Positions 1-8,409 of a stretch of DNA of 63,937 nucleotides are shown here, piece after piece. Location: assembly GCF_009725235.1 (NCBI RefSeq), contig NZ_WJFC01000061.1, forward strand, positions 1-63,937, written 5' to 3'. The translations under genes were made by a program, and so were the position numbers. The notes below the pieces were generated by a model. That model was not told the origin of the DNA. It ran no database searches and saw only the letters and a list, made by a program, of their open reading frames with translations. This DNA is from Scytonema sp. UIC 10036 (lineage in GTDB: Bacteria; Cyanobacteriota; Cyanobacteriia; Cyanobacteriales; Nostocaceae). How positions within the stretch are numbered: the first letter of the stretch is position 1; each line of letters begins with the position of its first letter.

Positions 1-518
1 GTAATAATTCTAAGTATCATATTTCTATTTTCTTATCAACTTTATATGAATTGGTTTATCAAAATCAGACAAAGGGAGAATTTGTTGGATGAAAATTCAA
101 TCGTGAGCGTGAAGCGCAAGCTGTACCCAACTTATCGCCTTTGGCGCAAGCCGTACCTGGCTTATTACACCGCTATGTAAAACTCACTTTTATTAGTTAT
201 GAGTAATAAGGGGCTTGATGGAAATAAATATAACAAATAAAGTTTTTGAAATCCGAAATCTTGACAATGAATTATAGGATGTTCTGAGGGTTTTAAAACG
301 CCTAAATCAGTTATTCATTACCTCAACTAATTAATTAGCAATATCTTCACTGATTGAGCAAAAGACAAAGTATAAATTTTCTGTAGAAGGTATGATGTAA
401 AAAGTAGGTTGAGCAATACCTACTACCAAAAGGTATATGTGGTGAGCTTTAGCCCTAGCTATATGTAGTTTATAAATCAAATAGAATTGCTATAGAATTC
501 AAAGATTAATACAAAAAT
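1..518. other. Non-coding stretch before the PARG gene
   Basis: I see no credible gene in these 518 bases. The sequence is AT-rich and has stops in all frames. Around 420-470 it contains a short motif (GCTTTAGCCCTA) that resembles repeats near 42195 and 62490, so part of it may be old repeat debris. The promoter of the following gene should lie here, but I cannot place it. Confidence 0.5.
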
Positions 519-1412
519 ATGATTAGTAGAGAACAACGTGCTGTTATAGCTCAAGAAACAATGGAAATTATCAAAAAGGGATTTTATGAAAATCGCTTGG
601 GTGAAAATATTAACATTCGAGAAGCTTGTTTGGCTGCAAAAACTGCCTCAATCCATTACTCAGAAAGAATGTTTAAGAATGTATTTGCCCAAAGAGACAA
701 TATCTTAAATACAAAAAAGCTCTTTAATCAAACCAGTTTTACAGTCAGTAATGAAACAACTCTTCATGCTGCCAGTAGGTTAGTTAATGATGAAGGGATA
801 GAAAAAGTATTGTGCTTAAATTTTGCTTCAGCCAAAAATCCGGGGGGTGGATTTCTCAATGGTAGTCAAGCGCAGGAGGAAAGCTTAGCTAGGGCTACCG
901 GGCTTTATCCTTGTATTGCTCAAATGACTCAGATGTACGATACTAACAGAAATTTGGGTTCATCTCTCTATACAGATGACATGATTTATTCACCAGGAGT
1001 ACCAGTTATTAGAGATGATAATGACGAGTTATTAAATCAACTCTTTCTCGTATCAATTCTAACTGTACCAGCAGTCAATGCAGGAGCAGTTAGACAAAAA
1101 GGAAAACGCTCTGAGATAAATTCTATTGAAAGCACAATGCTTGCGCGGACAGAAAAATTGTTGTCAGTTGCTGCAATTCATGATTATAAGGTGCTTGTAT
1201 TGGGAGCATGGGGATGTGGTGTCTTTAAAAATAACCCTCAAGATGTTGCTGAATATTTTTATCATCATTTGGTAGAAAACACCCACCTTAATGGCTTCTT
1301 TGAAAAAGTTGTTTTCGCGGTGTTAGATAAATCAAAAGATGAATCTATTATTACACCATTTCGCACAACTTTTGAAACACGCTCTAGTCAAAAACAGATC
1401 GAGCTACTATAA
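519..1412 (+). CDS. Bacterial-type poly(ADP-ribose) glycohydrolase (TIGR02452 family)
   Basis: Predicted ADP-ribose-processing enzyme of 297 aa. The microbial PARG signature is visible as GGG at residues 109-111 followed by QEE at 119-121; the second Glu is the expected catalytic residue. A second loop, GAWGCGVFKNNP at about 229-240, fits the phosphate-binding loop of the macrodomain fold. In this family such proteins remove poly(ADP-ribose) or related ADP-ribose chains from proteins. Length is normal for TIGR02452 members. It stands alone on the plus strand, with a GNAT gene about 180 bp downstream, and no ADP-ribosyltransferase is visible next to it. Substrate and physiological role are inferred, not shown. 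There is no signal peptide, so it is cytoplasmic. Confidence 0.85.
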   Translation: MISREQRAVIAQETMEIIKKGFYENRLGENINIREACLAAKTASIHYSERMFKNVFAQRDNILNTKKLFNQTSFTVSNETTLHAASRLVNDEGIEKVLCLNFASAKNPGGGFLNGSQAQEESLARATGLYPCIAQMTQMYDTNRNLGSSLYTDDMIYSPGVPVIRDDNDELLNQLFLVSILTVPAVNAGAVRQKGKRSEINSIESTMLARTEKLLSVAAIHDYKVLVLGAWGCGVFKNNPQDVAEYFYHHLVENTHLNGFFEKVVFAVLDKSKDESIITPFRTTFETRSSQKQIELL

Positions 1413-1595
1413 TGTAATGTATGTAATAAATCTAATTCTCCAAGGATTTGCCTTTGTTGCCTGTCATTGAGTAAAAGCCTGGTTTTAGGCTGATAGACTT
1501 CCATCAACCTAGTTCGCTATGGGTTCGTACTGCACTTCTTGTACGAGCATAGTTTGCATTTCATTCTTAATGACATATCAACAAAGGAATTTTCA

Positions 1596-2153
1596 ATGGA
1601 ATTTAAGCCACTTTTCACAGGTCAGTTGGTTCGCCTTGCTGCACCCAAACCTGATGACAACGTACATTTTGCGAAATGGTCTGAAAACGATGAGTACTTG
1701 CGATTTGCAGATAACGATCCAGCAAGACCAATAACTCCTGAAGACTGGACGCAGTTTGAAGCAAGTATTCTTAACTCACCCAATAGCTTTCACTTCCGCC
1801 TGCGAACTTTGGCTGATGATACTTTAATTGGAGGTGTTGGTTTATTTCAGGTACAGTGGACGCACGGAGTTGGTTCATTGGGTATTGCTATTGGTGATTC
1901 AACCTACTGGGGGAAAGGTTACGGTACTGATGCTCTCAAGCTTATTCTTGGGTATGCTTTCCGTGAGTTAAACCTTTACCGAGTTAGCTCGAGTACAATT
2001 AGCTATAACGTCCGTTCTGTTAAAGCTCACGAAAAGGTGGGGTTTTGCCAAGAAGGTAGACAGCGCAACGCGATTCAGCGTGAGGCTCAACGTTTTGATG
2101 TGATTCATTTTGGTATTTTGCGCCCGGAATGGGAGGCTCTACAAAGTCAATAA
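1596..2153 (+). CDS. GNAT family N-acetyltransferase (RimJ/RimL-like)
   Basis: Acetyl-CoA-dependent N-acetyltransferase of 185 aa. The protein begins MEFKPLFTGQLVRLAAP, the usual opening of the RimJ/RimL-like group. The acetyl-CoA loop is visible in YWGKGYGTDA, followed by the typical NVRSVKAHEKVGF segment of motif B. I chose the ATG at 1596 because AAGGA lies about 8 bases upstream; an in-frame extension to 1539 lacks such a site and adds non-family sequence. The gene ends just before a strong bidirectional hairpin. The substrate (a protein N-terminus or a small amine) cannot be told from the sequence. Confidence 0.85.
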   Translation: MEFKPLFTGQLVRLAAPKPDDNVHFAKWSENDEYLRFADNDPARPITPEDWTQFEASILNSPNSFHFRLRTLADDTLIGGVGLFQVQWTHGVGSLGIAIGDSTYWGKGYGTDALKLILGYAFRELNLYRVSSSTISYNVRSVKAHEKVGFCQEGRQRNAIQREAQRFDVIHFGILRPEWEALQSQ

Positions 2154-2162
2154 ATTAACTTG

Positions 2163-2195
2163 AAAAACCCAGTTTTTTCAAAAAACTGGGTTTTT
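2163..2195. terminator. Bidirectional intrinsic terminator
   Basis: A perfect 15-bp stem (AAAAACCCAGTTTTT and its complement) with a 3-base loop and T-runs on both sides. It sits 10 bases after the acetyltransferase gene and also downstream of the convergent carotenoid protein gene, so it can serve both strands. Confidence 0.85.
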
Positions 2196-2222
2196 CACAA
2201 CCGCTCGTGCGGCTAGTAGTGT

Positions 2223-2296
2223 GAGGCTCTGCCGAGCTATACAGGAGGCAGAGCCTCCGGGTAAGGCATTCCCAGCCTGAGGCTGGGAACGAGGTG
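2223..2296 (+). repeat. Palindromic GGCATTCCCAGCCT repeat, copy 1
   Basis: Contains GAGGCAGAGCCTC and CCCAGCCTGAGGCTGGG, two nested palindromes joined by a GGCATT linker. A second copy in the same orientation lies at 3080-3134 and an inverted copy at 16131-16186. This is a dispersed extragenic palindromic element and does not code. Confidence 0.8.
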
Positions 2297-2313
2297 ACTG
2301 CCCATCGCACTAG

Positions 2314-2772
2314 TTACTGCTTAGCACCATACTCGAATACGACGCTGCGAGTAAAATCAATGCGCTGTTCAAAATCCAAACCTTGGATATTGTTTGTGAA
2401 ATCTTGGGTGTTGGAGGGTAGTTTATAATCTGAAGGTACTTGAATCACAGTACCGTCTTCCATAGCTCTTCCCAATCTGAGCCACAAATCTAACTTAGCG
2501 CTAGAGCTTAAAGCTGTGTAAGAACGGCTGATATCGCTGTTAGCTCCTGCAACGATATCTCTCTGTGCTTGAAGTTGCTGTTCTTTAGGCAGCGCACGGA
2601 TGGTATCGTAGAAAGCAGCAGCGGTATCTTGTGCAGAAGTCTGGTTTGCTGGTGTTAATTTATCTTTGATATCCAAGTAGCCAAACCATAGGAGAGCTAG
2701 CTGAGTATCTGCGTCAAAGCTGCGAAACTGCTCTACAAGCTGCTTGGTTTTTGGATCGGCGGTGAAAGTCAT
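2314..2772 (-). CDS. Helical carotenoid protein (OCP N-terminal domain homologue)
   Basis: A 152-aa all-helical protein homologous to the N-terminal half of the orange carotenoid protein. Family members bind a ketocarotenoid and quench singlet oxygen or, in some clades, phycobilisome excitation. The family pattern is visible in FRSFDADTQLALLWFGY near the start, PKEQQLQAQRDIV in the middle and LDLWLRLGRAMEDG near residue 100. The C-terminal regulatory domain of OCP is absent, and no separate C-terminal-domain gene or FRP is seen nearby. I chose the ATG at 2772, preceded by GGAG at 7-8 bases; a TTG four codons upstream lies in that ribosome site. It is convergent with the acetyltransferase gene and bracketed by two direct copies of a palindromic repeat. 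The HCP clade cannot be decided by eye. Confidence 0.9.
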   Translation of the reverse strand: MTFTADPKTKQLVEQFRSFDADTQLALLWFGYLDIKDKLTPANQTSAQDTAAAFYDTIRALPKEQQLQAQRDIVAGANSDISRSYTALSSSAKLDLWLRLGRAMEDGTVIQVPSDYKLPSNTQDFTNNIQGLDFEQRIDFTRSVVFEYGAKQ

Positions 2773-3079
2773 AGTAATCTCCAATTGCTCTACTAAATGA
2801 GTTCGTCTCAGTGTTTTTCAGGTGATTTAGTATCGCCTTCTTTACAATATTTAATGAATTCACCACCTGAGATTAACCCTGCTTGCGACAGAAATGGTAT
2901 TTGTAGCGATCGCAGCCCAAGACAGATGTAGAGAATACTTTATCTGAGTAAGTCGTCACACATAAATTTTTCAGCCATTTTTGGGAATTATAAGTATGTC
3001 CTTAGCAGAATCTATGTTCGGGGTGCATCTGCTTTTTTCTAGTCATCAGCGATCGAGTTGCCAATTTTACTTTTTGGCA

Positions 3080-3134
3080 CACAGGAGGCGGAGCCTCTAA
3101 AAAGGCATTCCCAGCCTCAGGCTGGGAACGACGT
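3080..3134 (+). repeat. Palindromic GGCATTCCCAGCCT repeat, copy 2
   Basis: Same element as 2223-2296 and in the same orientation: GGAGGCGGAGCCTC, then GGCATTCCCAGCCTCAGG and its complement. It sits between the carotenoid protein gene and the FKBP gene, close to the 3' end of the latter. Confidence 0.8.
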
Positions 3135-3167
3135 GAGGGAGCCAATCCACTATTACACCTAATCTCG

Positions 3168-3599
3168 TTATGCAGCAATACCTACAAGCTGAATATCAAA
3201 GACTAGGTCTTTTCCAGCTAATGGATGATTGGCGTCTAATGTTACGTCTTCGTTTGAGAGATCGGTAACGATCGCAGGAATAAATTGTCCGGGGGCTTGC
3301 TGAATTTGCAACTGCTGACCTACTTCGAGGTCGAAGTCTGGAGGTAACTGATTGCGATCGACCTTGACGACTAATTCTGGTTGATGCGGACCGTAAGCTT
3401 GATCGGAAGAAATTTCTGCAGTTCTTGTTTCGCCTACACTCATGCCAACAACTGCTTCTTCAAATCCAGGAATGATTTCTCCATCACCGATTGTGAACTG
3501 TAAAGGGTCACTATTGCTAGAAGTATCAAAGATTGTACCATCAGATAATTTGCCCTCGTAGTGAACCACTACAGTATCACCATATTTTGCTTGTGTCAT
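3168..3599 (-). CDS. FKBP-type (SlyD-like) peptidyl-prolyl cis-trans isomerase
   Basis: A 143-aa cytoplasmic proline isomerase and chaperone. The FKBP core is visible in GDTVVVHYEGKLSDGTIFDTS and in the PLQFTIGDGEIIPGFEEAVVGM segment, followed by an inserted flap domain (EISSDQAYGPHQPELVV) as in SlyD. It lacks the His/Cys-rich metal-binding tail of Escherichia coli SlyD. The ATG at 3599 is preceded by AGGAG at about 8 bases. An open extension to 3725 runs over the end of the neighbouring response regulator and carries no family sequence. The receiver-domain gene begins its 3' end about 120 bp upstream on the same strand; there is no evidence of functional linkage. Confidence 0.9.
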   Translation of the reverse strand: MTQAKYGDTVVVHYEGKLSDGTIFDTSSNSDPLQFTIGDGEIIPGFEEAVVGMSVGETRTAEISSDQAYGPHQPELVVKVDRNQLPPDFDLEVGQQLQIQQAPGQFIPAIVTDLSNEDVTLDANHPLAGKDLVFDIQLVGIAA

Positions 3600-3721
3600 T
3601 ATAATTCTCCTGACATTTTTATTATATAGCAAGCGTTGAGCGAATCGGTCAGATACCATCTTAGCGACCGATTGTTCATTTGGCACAATCAAAAATACAG
3701 TGACCAGCGATCGGTGATAGG

Positions 3722-4120
3722 TCACTGGTTTTTAATGACTTGAACGATCGCATCCACTAATATTTCTGGGTCAATTGGTTTGGGGATATGCAATTGAAAT
3801 CCTGCAGCCAATGCCTTCTGGCGATCGATCTCCCCTGCGTAAGCCGTCAGTGCGATCGCCGGAACTTGTCCTCCTTGTTCTGGTGGCAATGCTCTTACCT
3901 GACGTAATAAAGTATATCCGTCCATTCGAGGCATTCCAACATCAGCAATTAGGATATTGGGATAAGTTTGATAGAGCAACTGCAGTGCTTCTTCAGCAGA
4001 AGACACAGAAGTTACAACAGCACCAGCTTGTTCCAGAATAAAAGTAATCAACTCCAAATTGTCTGCATCATCATCCACAACAAGCACCTGGATACCTTGC
4101 AGAGCCAGTACGTCTTGCAT
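3722..4120 (-). CDS. Receiver-domain response regulator (3' part of a broken hybrid kinase)
   Basis: A single CheY-like receiver domain of 132 aa. Acidic pocket residues D16-D17, phospho-acceptor D60 (LIADVGMP), T92 and K114 (IPKPI) are all present, so the domain could still accept phosphate. It opens with MQDVLALQGIQVLVVDDD, the usual linker from a hybrid histidine kinase into its receiver. The kinase part survives only as the remnant at 4162-4383 in another reading frame, so this is most likely the C-terminus of a former hybrid kinase. Whether it is translated on its own from the ATG at 4120 is unclear, because no strong ribosome-binding site is visible. Confidence 0.75.
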   Translation of the reverse strand: MQDVLALQGIQVLVVDDDADNLELITFILEQAGAVVTSVSSAEEALQLLYQTYPNILIADVGMPRMDGYTLLRQVRALPPEQGGQVPAIALTAYAGEIDRQKALAAGFQLHIPKPIDPEILVDAIVQVIKNQ

Positions 4121-4161
4121 AAACGCTCCCCACTGATTTCATTGAAATTGGAGGCGGCATA

Positions 4162-4383
4162 ACAAGGAAGCATCACAGTAAAAGTTGCTCCCTGTAGCTC
4201 TCCTAAGCTTTCTGCTTTGATGGTTCTCCCAAGCATTTCAACAATGTGGCATACGACCGCCAGTTCTAGCCCCATACCCCCAAAGGTTCTTGTTGTGATA
4301 CTATCATCACCTTGGCTGAAGTAATCGAAGACGTATGGCAAAAATTCAGGCTTGATACTAATGCCTGTGTCTTGAATTTCTAT
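4162..4383 (-). pseudogene. Histidine kinase HATPase remnant
   Basis: Reading the minus strand from 4383 gives IEIQDTGISIKPEFLPYVF, then a GGMGLELAVV box and GATFTVMLP. These are the G1, F, G2 and terminal motifs of a HATPase_c domain. An in-frame stop lies directly upstream (4384-4386), the second Gly of the G2 box is Glu, and the frame differs from that of the downstream receiver domain. The dimerisation and sensor domains are missing. This is a degraded fragment of a hybrid histidine kinase. Confidence 0.8.
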
Positions 4384-4650
4384 TTAAGATTGAGACCTAA
4401 CAGACTTAAGTCAAATATTGACTCAAAATCTTTTAGGGTAAGTGTACTGCCTAACAGTGAATCAGTAAATAGGTTTCCTATTTGATTTTTGAGATATACG
4501 CGAGATAAGTCAAAACCCTACCTCATGCTTGTAATCTTGTATAAAAAGTATCATCTAGTACGGCGTAGCGGAAATAAGCACATCATGATTCTTTGAGCTC
4601 AAAGCTTCAGGAATCAGCGTTTGCACATAGCTGCCTTTTGCCTTCTGTCT

Positions 4651-5730
4651 TTATGGACTAGTTTTATTCCGAAGAAATCCGATGCCAGCTTTTCTTTCAA
4701 TGTAATCTGCTAAGTTGATAAAATCATCACGCGGATAAGATTTGCCTCCAATTAAGTCAAATGCCAATCGGCTAGAAGGGCTATCCGGATGTTCAAGAAT
4801 ATGTATTCCCCAGTAGTAGAGTTGGTCGCTAGCGCGGATACAAGCATCTTCTGGATCTATACAGTGAAACTTATCATCCGTTTGGCTAATTTCTTTATAA
4901 GAATTAAAATAAACGTCTTTTAAAAGATTAAGTTGCTTCGATGTTGGTTTTCTAAAGTTATTAACAACTACAAATAAATGCCCTTTTTTGTTAATTTGAC
5001 GTATTTCTACAACAGTATCCCGAATAACTTTACCATGCTTATTTAAGCCAAGTGGATTTAAGGTAGTTGGAATAATGCAATAGTGAAACTTTTCCACTAA
5101 CTCCTTGGGATTTCGTTCCAATGCAGGAGAGCAATCACAAATAACTATTCTGCTATCACGGGCAGCATCTTCATGCCAATCTCTGGCATCAAAGACTTCG
5201 ATTGTATTCCCAAACCCTCTTGGATTCGGAACAAAAACTCCATCACCCACTAATTTTTGCAAATTTTGTTCTGGATCTAAATCAACAAGCGCAACATTAA
5301 ACCCTTGTAGAGCAAAGGCTCCTGCTAAATGCCCTGCTATAGTGGTCTTACCAACCCCACCCTTACAAGTAAAGATACCAAAGTAAACTTTACTCGGTTG
5401 ACCATCGCCTTCTTCCTCATCATCTTCCTTCTCTGGTACAATTCCATCAATGCCAACAATTCTAGTTTCCCGAGCAACGCCACAACGGATTTTACTATCC
5501 TTGCCCCAGGATCTAATTAATGCCATTGCAGGACTGCTGTAACCTTTTGTGGTGATAAACAAACCAAAATTAAACTTTTTGCCTTCGTTAGAATCCAGGA
5601 ATTCCGAAAATTTTAATAGCTGTGGTGCTGCTACATGATTTCTCAACCATTTTACTTGTACAGCAACAACTAAATTTCCTTTCTTGACAATTAAATCATA
5701 AACTGTTTGGTTTTTTTTGGCAGGTTCCAC
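4651..5730 (-). CDS. PD-(D/E)XK nuclease-like domain fused to a ParA-type ATPase
   Basis: A 359-aa two-domain protein. Residues 8-75 resemble a Mrr/restriction-endonuclease-like core: D12 in YDLIVKK and QVK at 25-27 fit a D-x(n)-QxK active site, followed by an alpha/beta segment ending GYSSPA. An acidic linker (KEDDEEEGDG) leads to a ParA/MinD ATPase with the deviant Walker A KGGVGKTT (123-130), DLDPEQN near 150 and ICDCSPAL as the switch II region. The start shown is a GTG. Codons upstream of it still read like the family N-terminus (FEQHVAKLLHRAGWVV) back to about 5814, but no ATG, GTG or TTG exists there before a stop, so the 5' end looks truncated or frameshifted. It is single, with no ParB-like partner and no methylase next to it. 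Function is unknown; plausible roles are DNA partition or genome defence. Confidence 0.65.
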   Translation of the reverse strand: MEPAKKNQTVYDLIVKKGNLVVAVQVKWLRNHVAAPQLLKFSEFLDSNEGKKFNFGLFITTKGYSSPAMALIRSWGKDSKIRCGVARETRIVGIDGIVPEKEDDEEEGDGQPSKVYFGIFTCKGGVGKTTIAGHLAGAFALQGFNVALVDLDPEQNLQKLVGDGVFVPNPRGFGNTIEVFDARDWHEDAARDSRIVICDCSPALERNPKELVEKFHYCIIPTTLNPLGLNKHGKVIRDTVVEIRQINKKGHLFVVVNNFRKPTSKQLNLLKDVYFNSYKEISQTDDKFHCIDPEDACIRASDQLYYWGIHILEHPDSPSSRLAFDLIGGKSYPRDDFINLADYIERKAGIGFLRNKTSP

Positions 5731-5826
5731 GACCCAACCTGCCCTATGGAGAAGTTTTGCAACATGCTGTTCAAAATTCGTAGTACTTGGGTGTAAGCTA
5801 GCTCCATAGGTAATTCATGTAACTGA

Positions 5827-5950
5827 AAGGGGTTAGGGTAGGGGGTAGGAGTAGGGGAGTGAGGGAGTGAAGAGCAGAAGGTGTTAACTAATACTCAATG
5901 CCTTTTGCCCGATCGCCAATGCCCCATACCCAATGCCCCATGCCCAATGC
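5827..5950. repeat. Short tandem repeats (GGGGTAG and CCCAATGCC types)
   Basis: A G-rich run made of GGGTAGG/GGAGTGA units is followed by repeats of CCCAATGCCCCAT. Both are typical short tandemly repeated sequences of filamentous cyanobacteria and are non-coding. They fill the gap between the peptidoglycan-binding protein gene and the broken 5' end of the nuclease-ParA gene. Confidence 0.8.
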
Positions 5951-5952
5951 TG

Positions 5953-7032
5953 TTATTGTCTGCGTCGTCGATTGAGAATTTCCCAAGTTCCTCCTCCAAC
6001 AATACCATCAGCTTCTATACCGTAGCGTTTTTGTACAGAGATAACTGCTGCCTCTGTTGCAGGACCAAAGTCACCATCAATAGCACTTTCTTCAAGGTAA
6101 CCAAGTCTTTGCAGTCGTCGTTGCAACCGAGCGACTTCAGAACCGCGCATACCCGGACGTAAAATTGGCATTCCGTCTGAAGTGTACTGAAAAGAAGCAA
6201 TTTGCTGAGTTCTTCTAGATGAGCCAGAACCAGTAGTTTGTTGAGTTCGAGTTGTTTGTCGAGCCGACGAGCGCGCACGGGCGGATTGTTGGCTTCGAGT
6301 TGCTTGTCGAGACGTGTTCGATGTGTTAGATCGAGTTGATGGTGTCTGTTTTTGAGTGGGTTTGTTGGAACTACTCGTAGCGACTCGTGTTCCTGCTGGT
6401 CTTGGTTCGGGTTTTAAATTCCTAGCTGTATTGGTAGTGGTTGTCGCTCTTGGTTCGGGTTTTAAATTCTCAGTGCGATTCGTGGTGGGTATTGCTCTTG
6501 GCTCGCTACTGGGAACAACAACTTCACCGTTATTATCTCTTGAAGCTTGGGCCGGAACTGGGAAGTTATCGGAATTAGAAGACACAGGAGCAAAGGCTCT
6601 CGCATCACTGGGAAAAAGTCTTTGCCAAGTGTTGGTATCAACAACACCATTTGGACTTAAGCCTGCAGCTTCCTGAAATCGAGAAACAGCGATCGCAGTA
6701 CTTTCGTTATAAACCCCATCTACCGTACCCGCATAAAAGCCCAAAAGTTTTAAAGCTGCTTGCAATTCTGAAACAGGGTCTCCTTGGCTACCAACTTTGA
6801 GGTTGGGACGGTTCACTCCCACTCTTGGTGATGCTTGAGCAATTGTTTGTGTTTGGGAAGCAAATGATACTGTCGGAGAAAAACCAAAGAGTAGGGGTGC
6901 AGAAAGACCCAGAAGTATTTCTATCCCCCATCCAGGTTTTGACCTTTGCTTTTGCTGGGTTCTACAACCATTCACGAGAAGACTGGGGAATCCTAAGTCG
7001 GTTAAGATACTTATCTTGATGCCGTTTTTCAT
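5953..7032 (-). CDS. Exported protein with two peptidoglycan-binding domains
   Basis: A protein of about 359 aa predicted to act at the cell wall. A hydrophobic segment at about 40-60 (IEILLGLSAPLLFGF) ending at SFASQ suggests export. Two PG_binding_1 domains are visible: VGSQGDPVSELQAALKLLGFY with DGVYNESTAIAVSRFQ, and near the C-terminus MRGSEVARLQRRLQRLGYL with GDFGPATEAAVISVQKRYG. Between them lies a long low-complexity linker rich in Thr, Ser, Gln, Arg and Pro. No catalytic domain is present, so it is a wall-binding rather than wall-cutting protein. Two ATGs lie two codons apart (7038 and 7032); the second has better spacing from AGGGG. Confidence 0.8.
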   Translation of the reverse strand: MKNGIKISILTDLGFPSLLVNGCRTQQKQRSKPGWGIEILLGLSAPLLFGFSPTVSFASQTQTIAQASPRVGVNRPNLKVGSQGDPVSELQAALKLLGFYAGTVDGVYNESTAIAVSRFQEAAGLSPNGVVDTNTWQRLFPSDARAFAPVSSNSDNFPVPAQASRDNNGEVVVPSSEPRAIPTTNRTENLKPEPRATTTTNTARNLKPEPRPAGTRVATSSSNKPTQKQTPSTRSNTSNTSRQATRSQQSARARSSARQTTRTQQTTGSGSSRRTQQIASFQYTSDGMPILRPGMRGSEVARLQRRLQRLGYLEESAIDGDFGPATEAAVISVQKRYGIEADGIVGGGTWEILNRRRRQ

Positions 7033-7134
7033 GAACATTGCCCCTGGGATATCTCATTGGTTACACACGTATAATGCAACTGATTAAGTCATTTTATACC
7101 ATTTTAGATTTTTAGATTGGGAATCTACAAAGCC

Positions 7135-8409
7135 CTACGCAATTGCACGATAAACCGCTTCTTCTTGACCGACAAGAGATACAAAAGGTTCCCGTAAATA
7201 TCGACGAGCCGTTTCCATCGCATCTAGAGCACAGACAGACGCAATTGCTTGCTGAAATTCCCAGTCGAAATCCACTCCCAGCCCTAAAATTTCATACCAT
7301 CCGTAAATTTGAGCAATTTGGGCGTTAGTTTGTTTACCCAACGCGTACTGTCCCAGTATCTTGTTCTTAGCTGACTGAAGTGATTCTTCCTCTAACCGAT
7401 CTGTAGAAAGTAAATCAACTTCTTTTCGCAAACCAGTTAGGGCTATTGTCGTGTTTTCTGGTGCCGTTCCCATGTACGCTACAAATGATGCAGGAAAAAT
7501 CCTGGTAGGGTAAAACGCTGACACCTCGTAAGCTAAACCTCGCTTTTCTCGCAATTCAACAAACAAGCGACTGGAAAGACCATTTCCCAAGTAAGTACAC
7601 AGCAATTTCAAGACTGCATAGTCCATAGAACTAACCGATGGTCCCAAGTAACCCAACATCACAATCGATTGTTGTGTTTGCTGGGGTGTAATTGTAATCT
7701 GGGGCGTCACTTCAAGTTGTGGTAAATGAAGCACTGGTAGTGGCTGGTGAGTGGGAACCAGCCAATCCCCAAAAACTTTTTCTACAAGAGCCACTGCGTC
7801 ACTTGCATTGATATGCCCAGCAATGCTAATTACGATGTTATCTGGACGAAAATGAGTTTGATAGTACTGTTCTAAATCCCTACGAGTCAAGCGGCTCATA
7901 GTTGTTTCATCTCCCAATGCCGATCTCGCATAAGGATGCTCTGCGTACATCACACTTCTCAACCGATCGAAAGCAATTGTAAATGGCTGCTCTTGTTGCG
8001 AACGAATATCCTGTAAAGCAATACGCCGTTCTAGTTCCACTTCCATTTCTGGAAATGTCGGTTGGCGAAGAATTTGTCCTGCTAATGCCAAAATCTCTGC
8101 AAAATCTGATGTAACTGTTTTTAAAGATACCAGAAAGTAATCAGCAGTAGTATCTGCACTCAAGTTTGCTCCTACAGATTCTACTTTTTCTGCGATTTCC
8201 AAACTGGAGAGTCCATCACATCCTTTAGTCAGAACAGAAGCAAGCAGATGCGTCAATCCTGCTTGCTCTTTTGTTTCGTAGCAACTACCAGCACGAATAA
8301 AAATCCGTGCTGCTACAATATCTGCAACTGGATTTTCTGCTACCAAAACCACAATGCCATTACGTAACACAGTGCGATGGATAGACGTTTTTTGCAGCGA
8401 AGTTGTCAT
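7135..8409 (-). CDS. M16 family peptidase, non-catalytic subunit
   Basis: A 424-aa member of the M16 (pitrilysin/processing peptidase) family. The fold is recognisable from VLRNGIVVLVAENP, the central REKRGLAYEVSAFYP segment and the NGLSSRLF motif. The zinc motif HxxEH of active subunits is replaced by THLLASVLTKG, so this subunit should not bind catalytic zinc. M16 enzymes often work as heterodimers of one active and one inactive subunit. The active partner is encoded immediately upstream (8566-9834) on the same strand, separated by a block of tandem repeats. The natural substrate is unknown. Confidence 0.85.
   Translation of the reverse strand: MTTSLQKTSIHRTVLRNGIVVLVAENPVADIVAARIFIRAGSCYETKEQAGLTHLLASVLTKGCDGLSSLEIAEKVESVGANLSADTTADYFLVSLKTVTSDFAEILALAGQILRQPTFPEMEVELERRIALQDIRSQQEQPFTIAFDRLRSVMYAEHPYARSALGDETTMSRLTRRDLEQYYQTHFRPDNIVISIAGHINASDAVALVEKVFGDWLVPTHQPLPVLHLPQLEVTPQITITPQQTQQSIVMLGYLGPSVSSMDYAVLKLLCTYLGNGLSSRLFVELREKRGLAYEVSAFYPTRIFPASFVAYMGTAPENTTIALTGLRKEVDLLSTDRLEEESLQSAKNKILGQYALGKQTNAQIAQIYGWYEILGLGVDFDWEFQQAIASVCALDAMETARRYLREPFVSLVGQEEAVYRAIA

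Noticed and set aside
2314..2772. Truncated orange carotenoid protein
   Set aside because: Length, start and end fit the helical carotenoid protein family, so it is not a broken OCP.
3600..3725. N-terminal extension of the FKBP gene to 3725
   Set aside because: The extension overlaps the response regulator gene, has no family sequence, and a good ribosome-binding site lies before the ATG at 3599.
6356..6676. Plus-strand frame of 106 codons
   Set aside because: It is the antisense shadow of the low-complexity linker of the peptidoglycan-binding protein.
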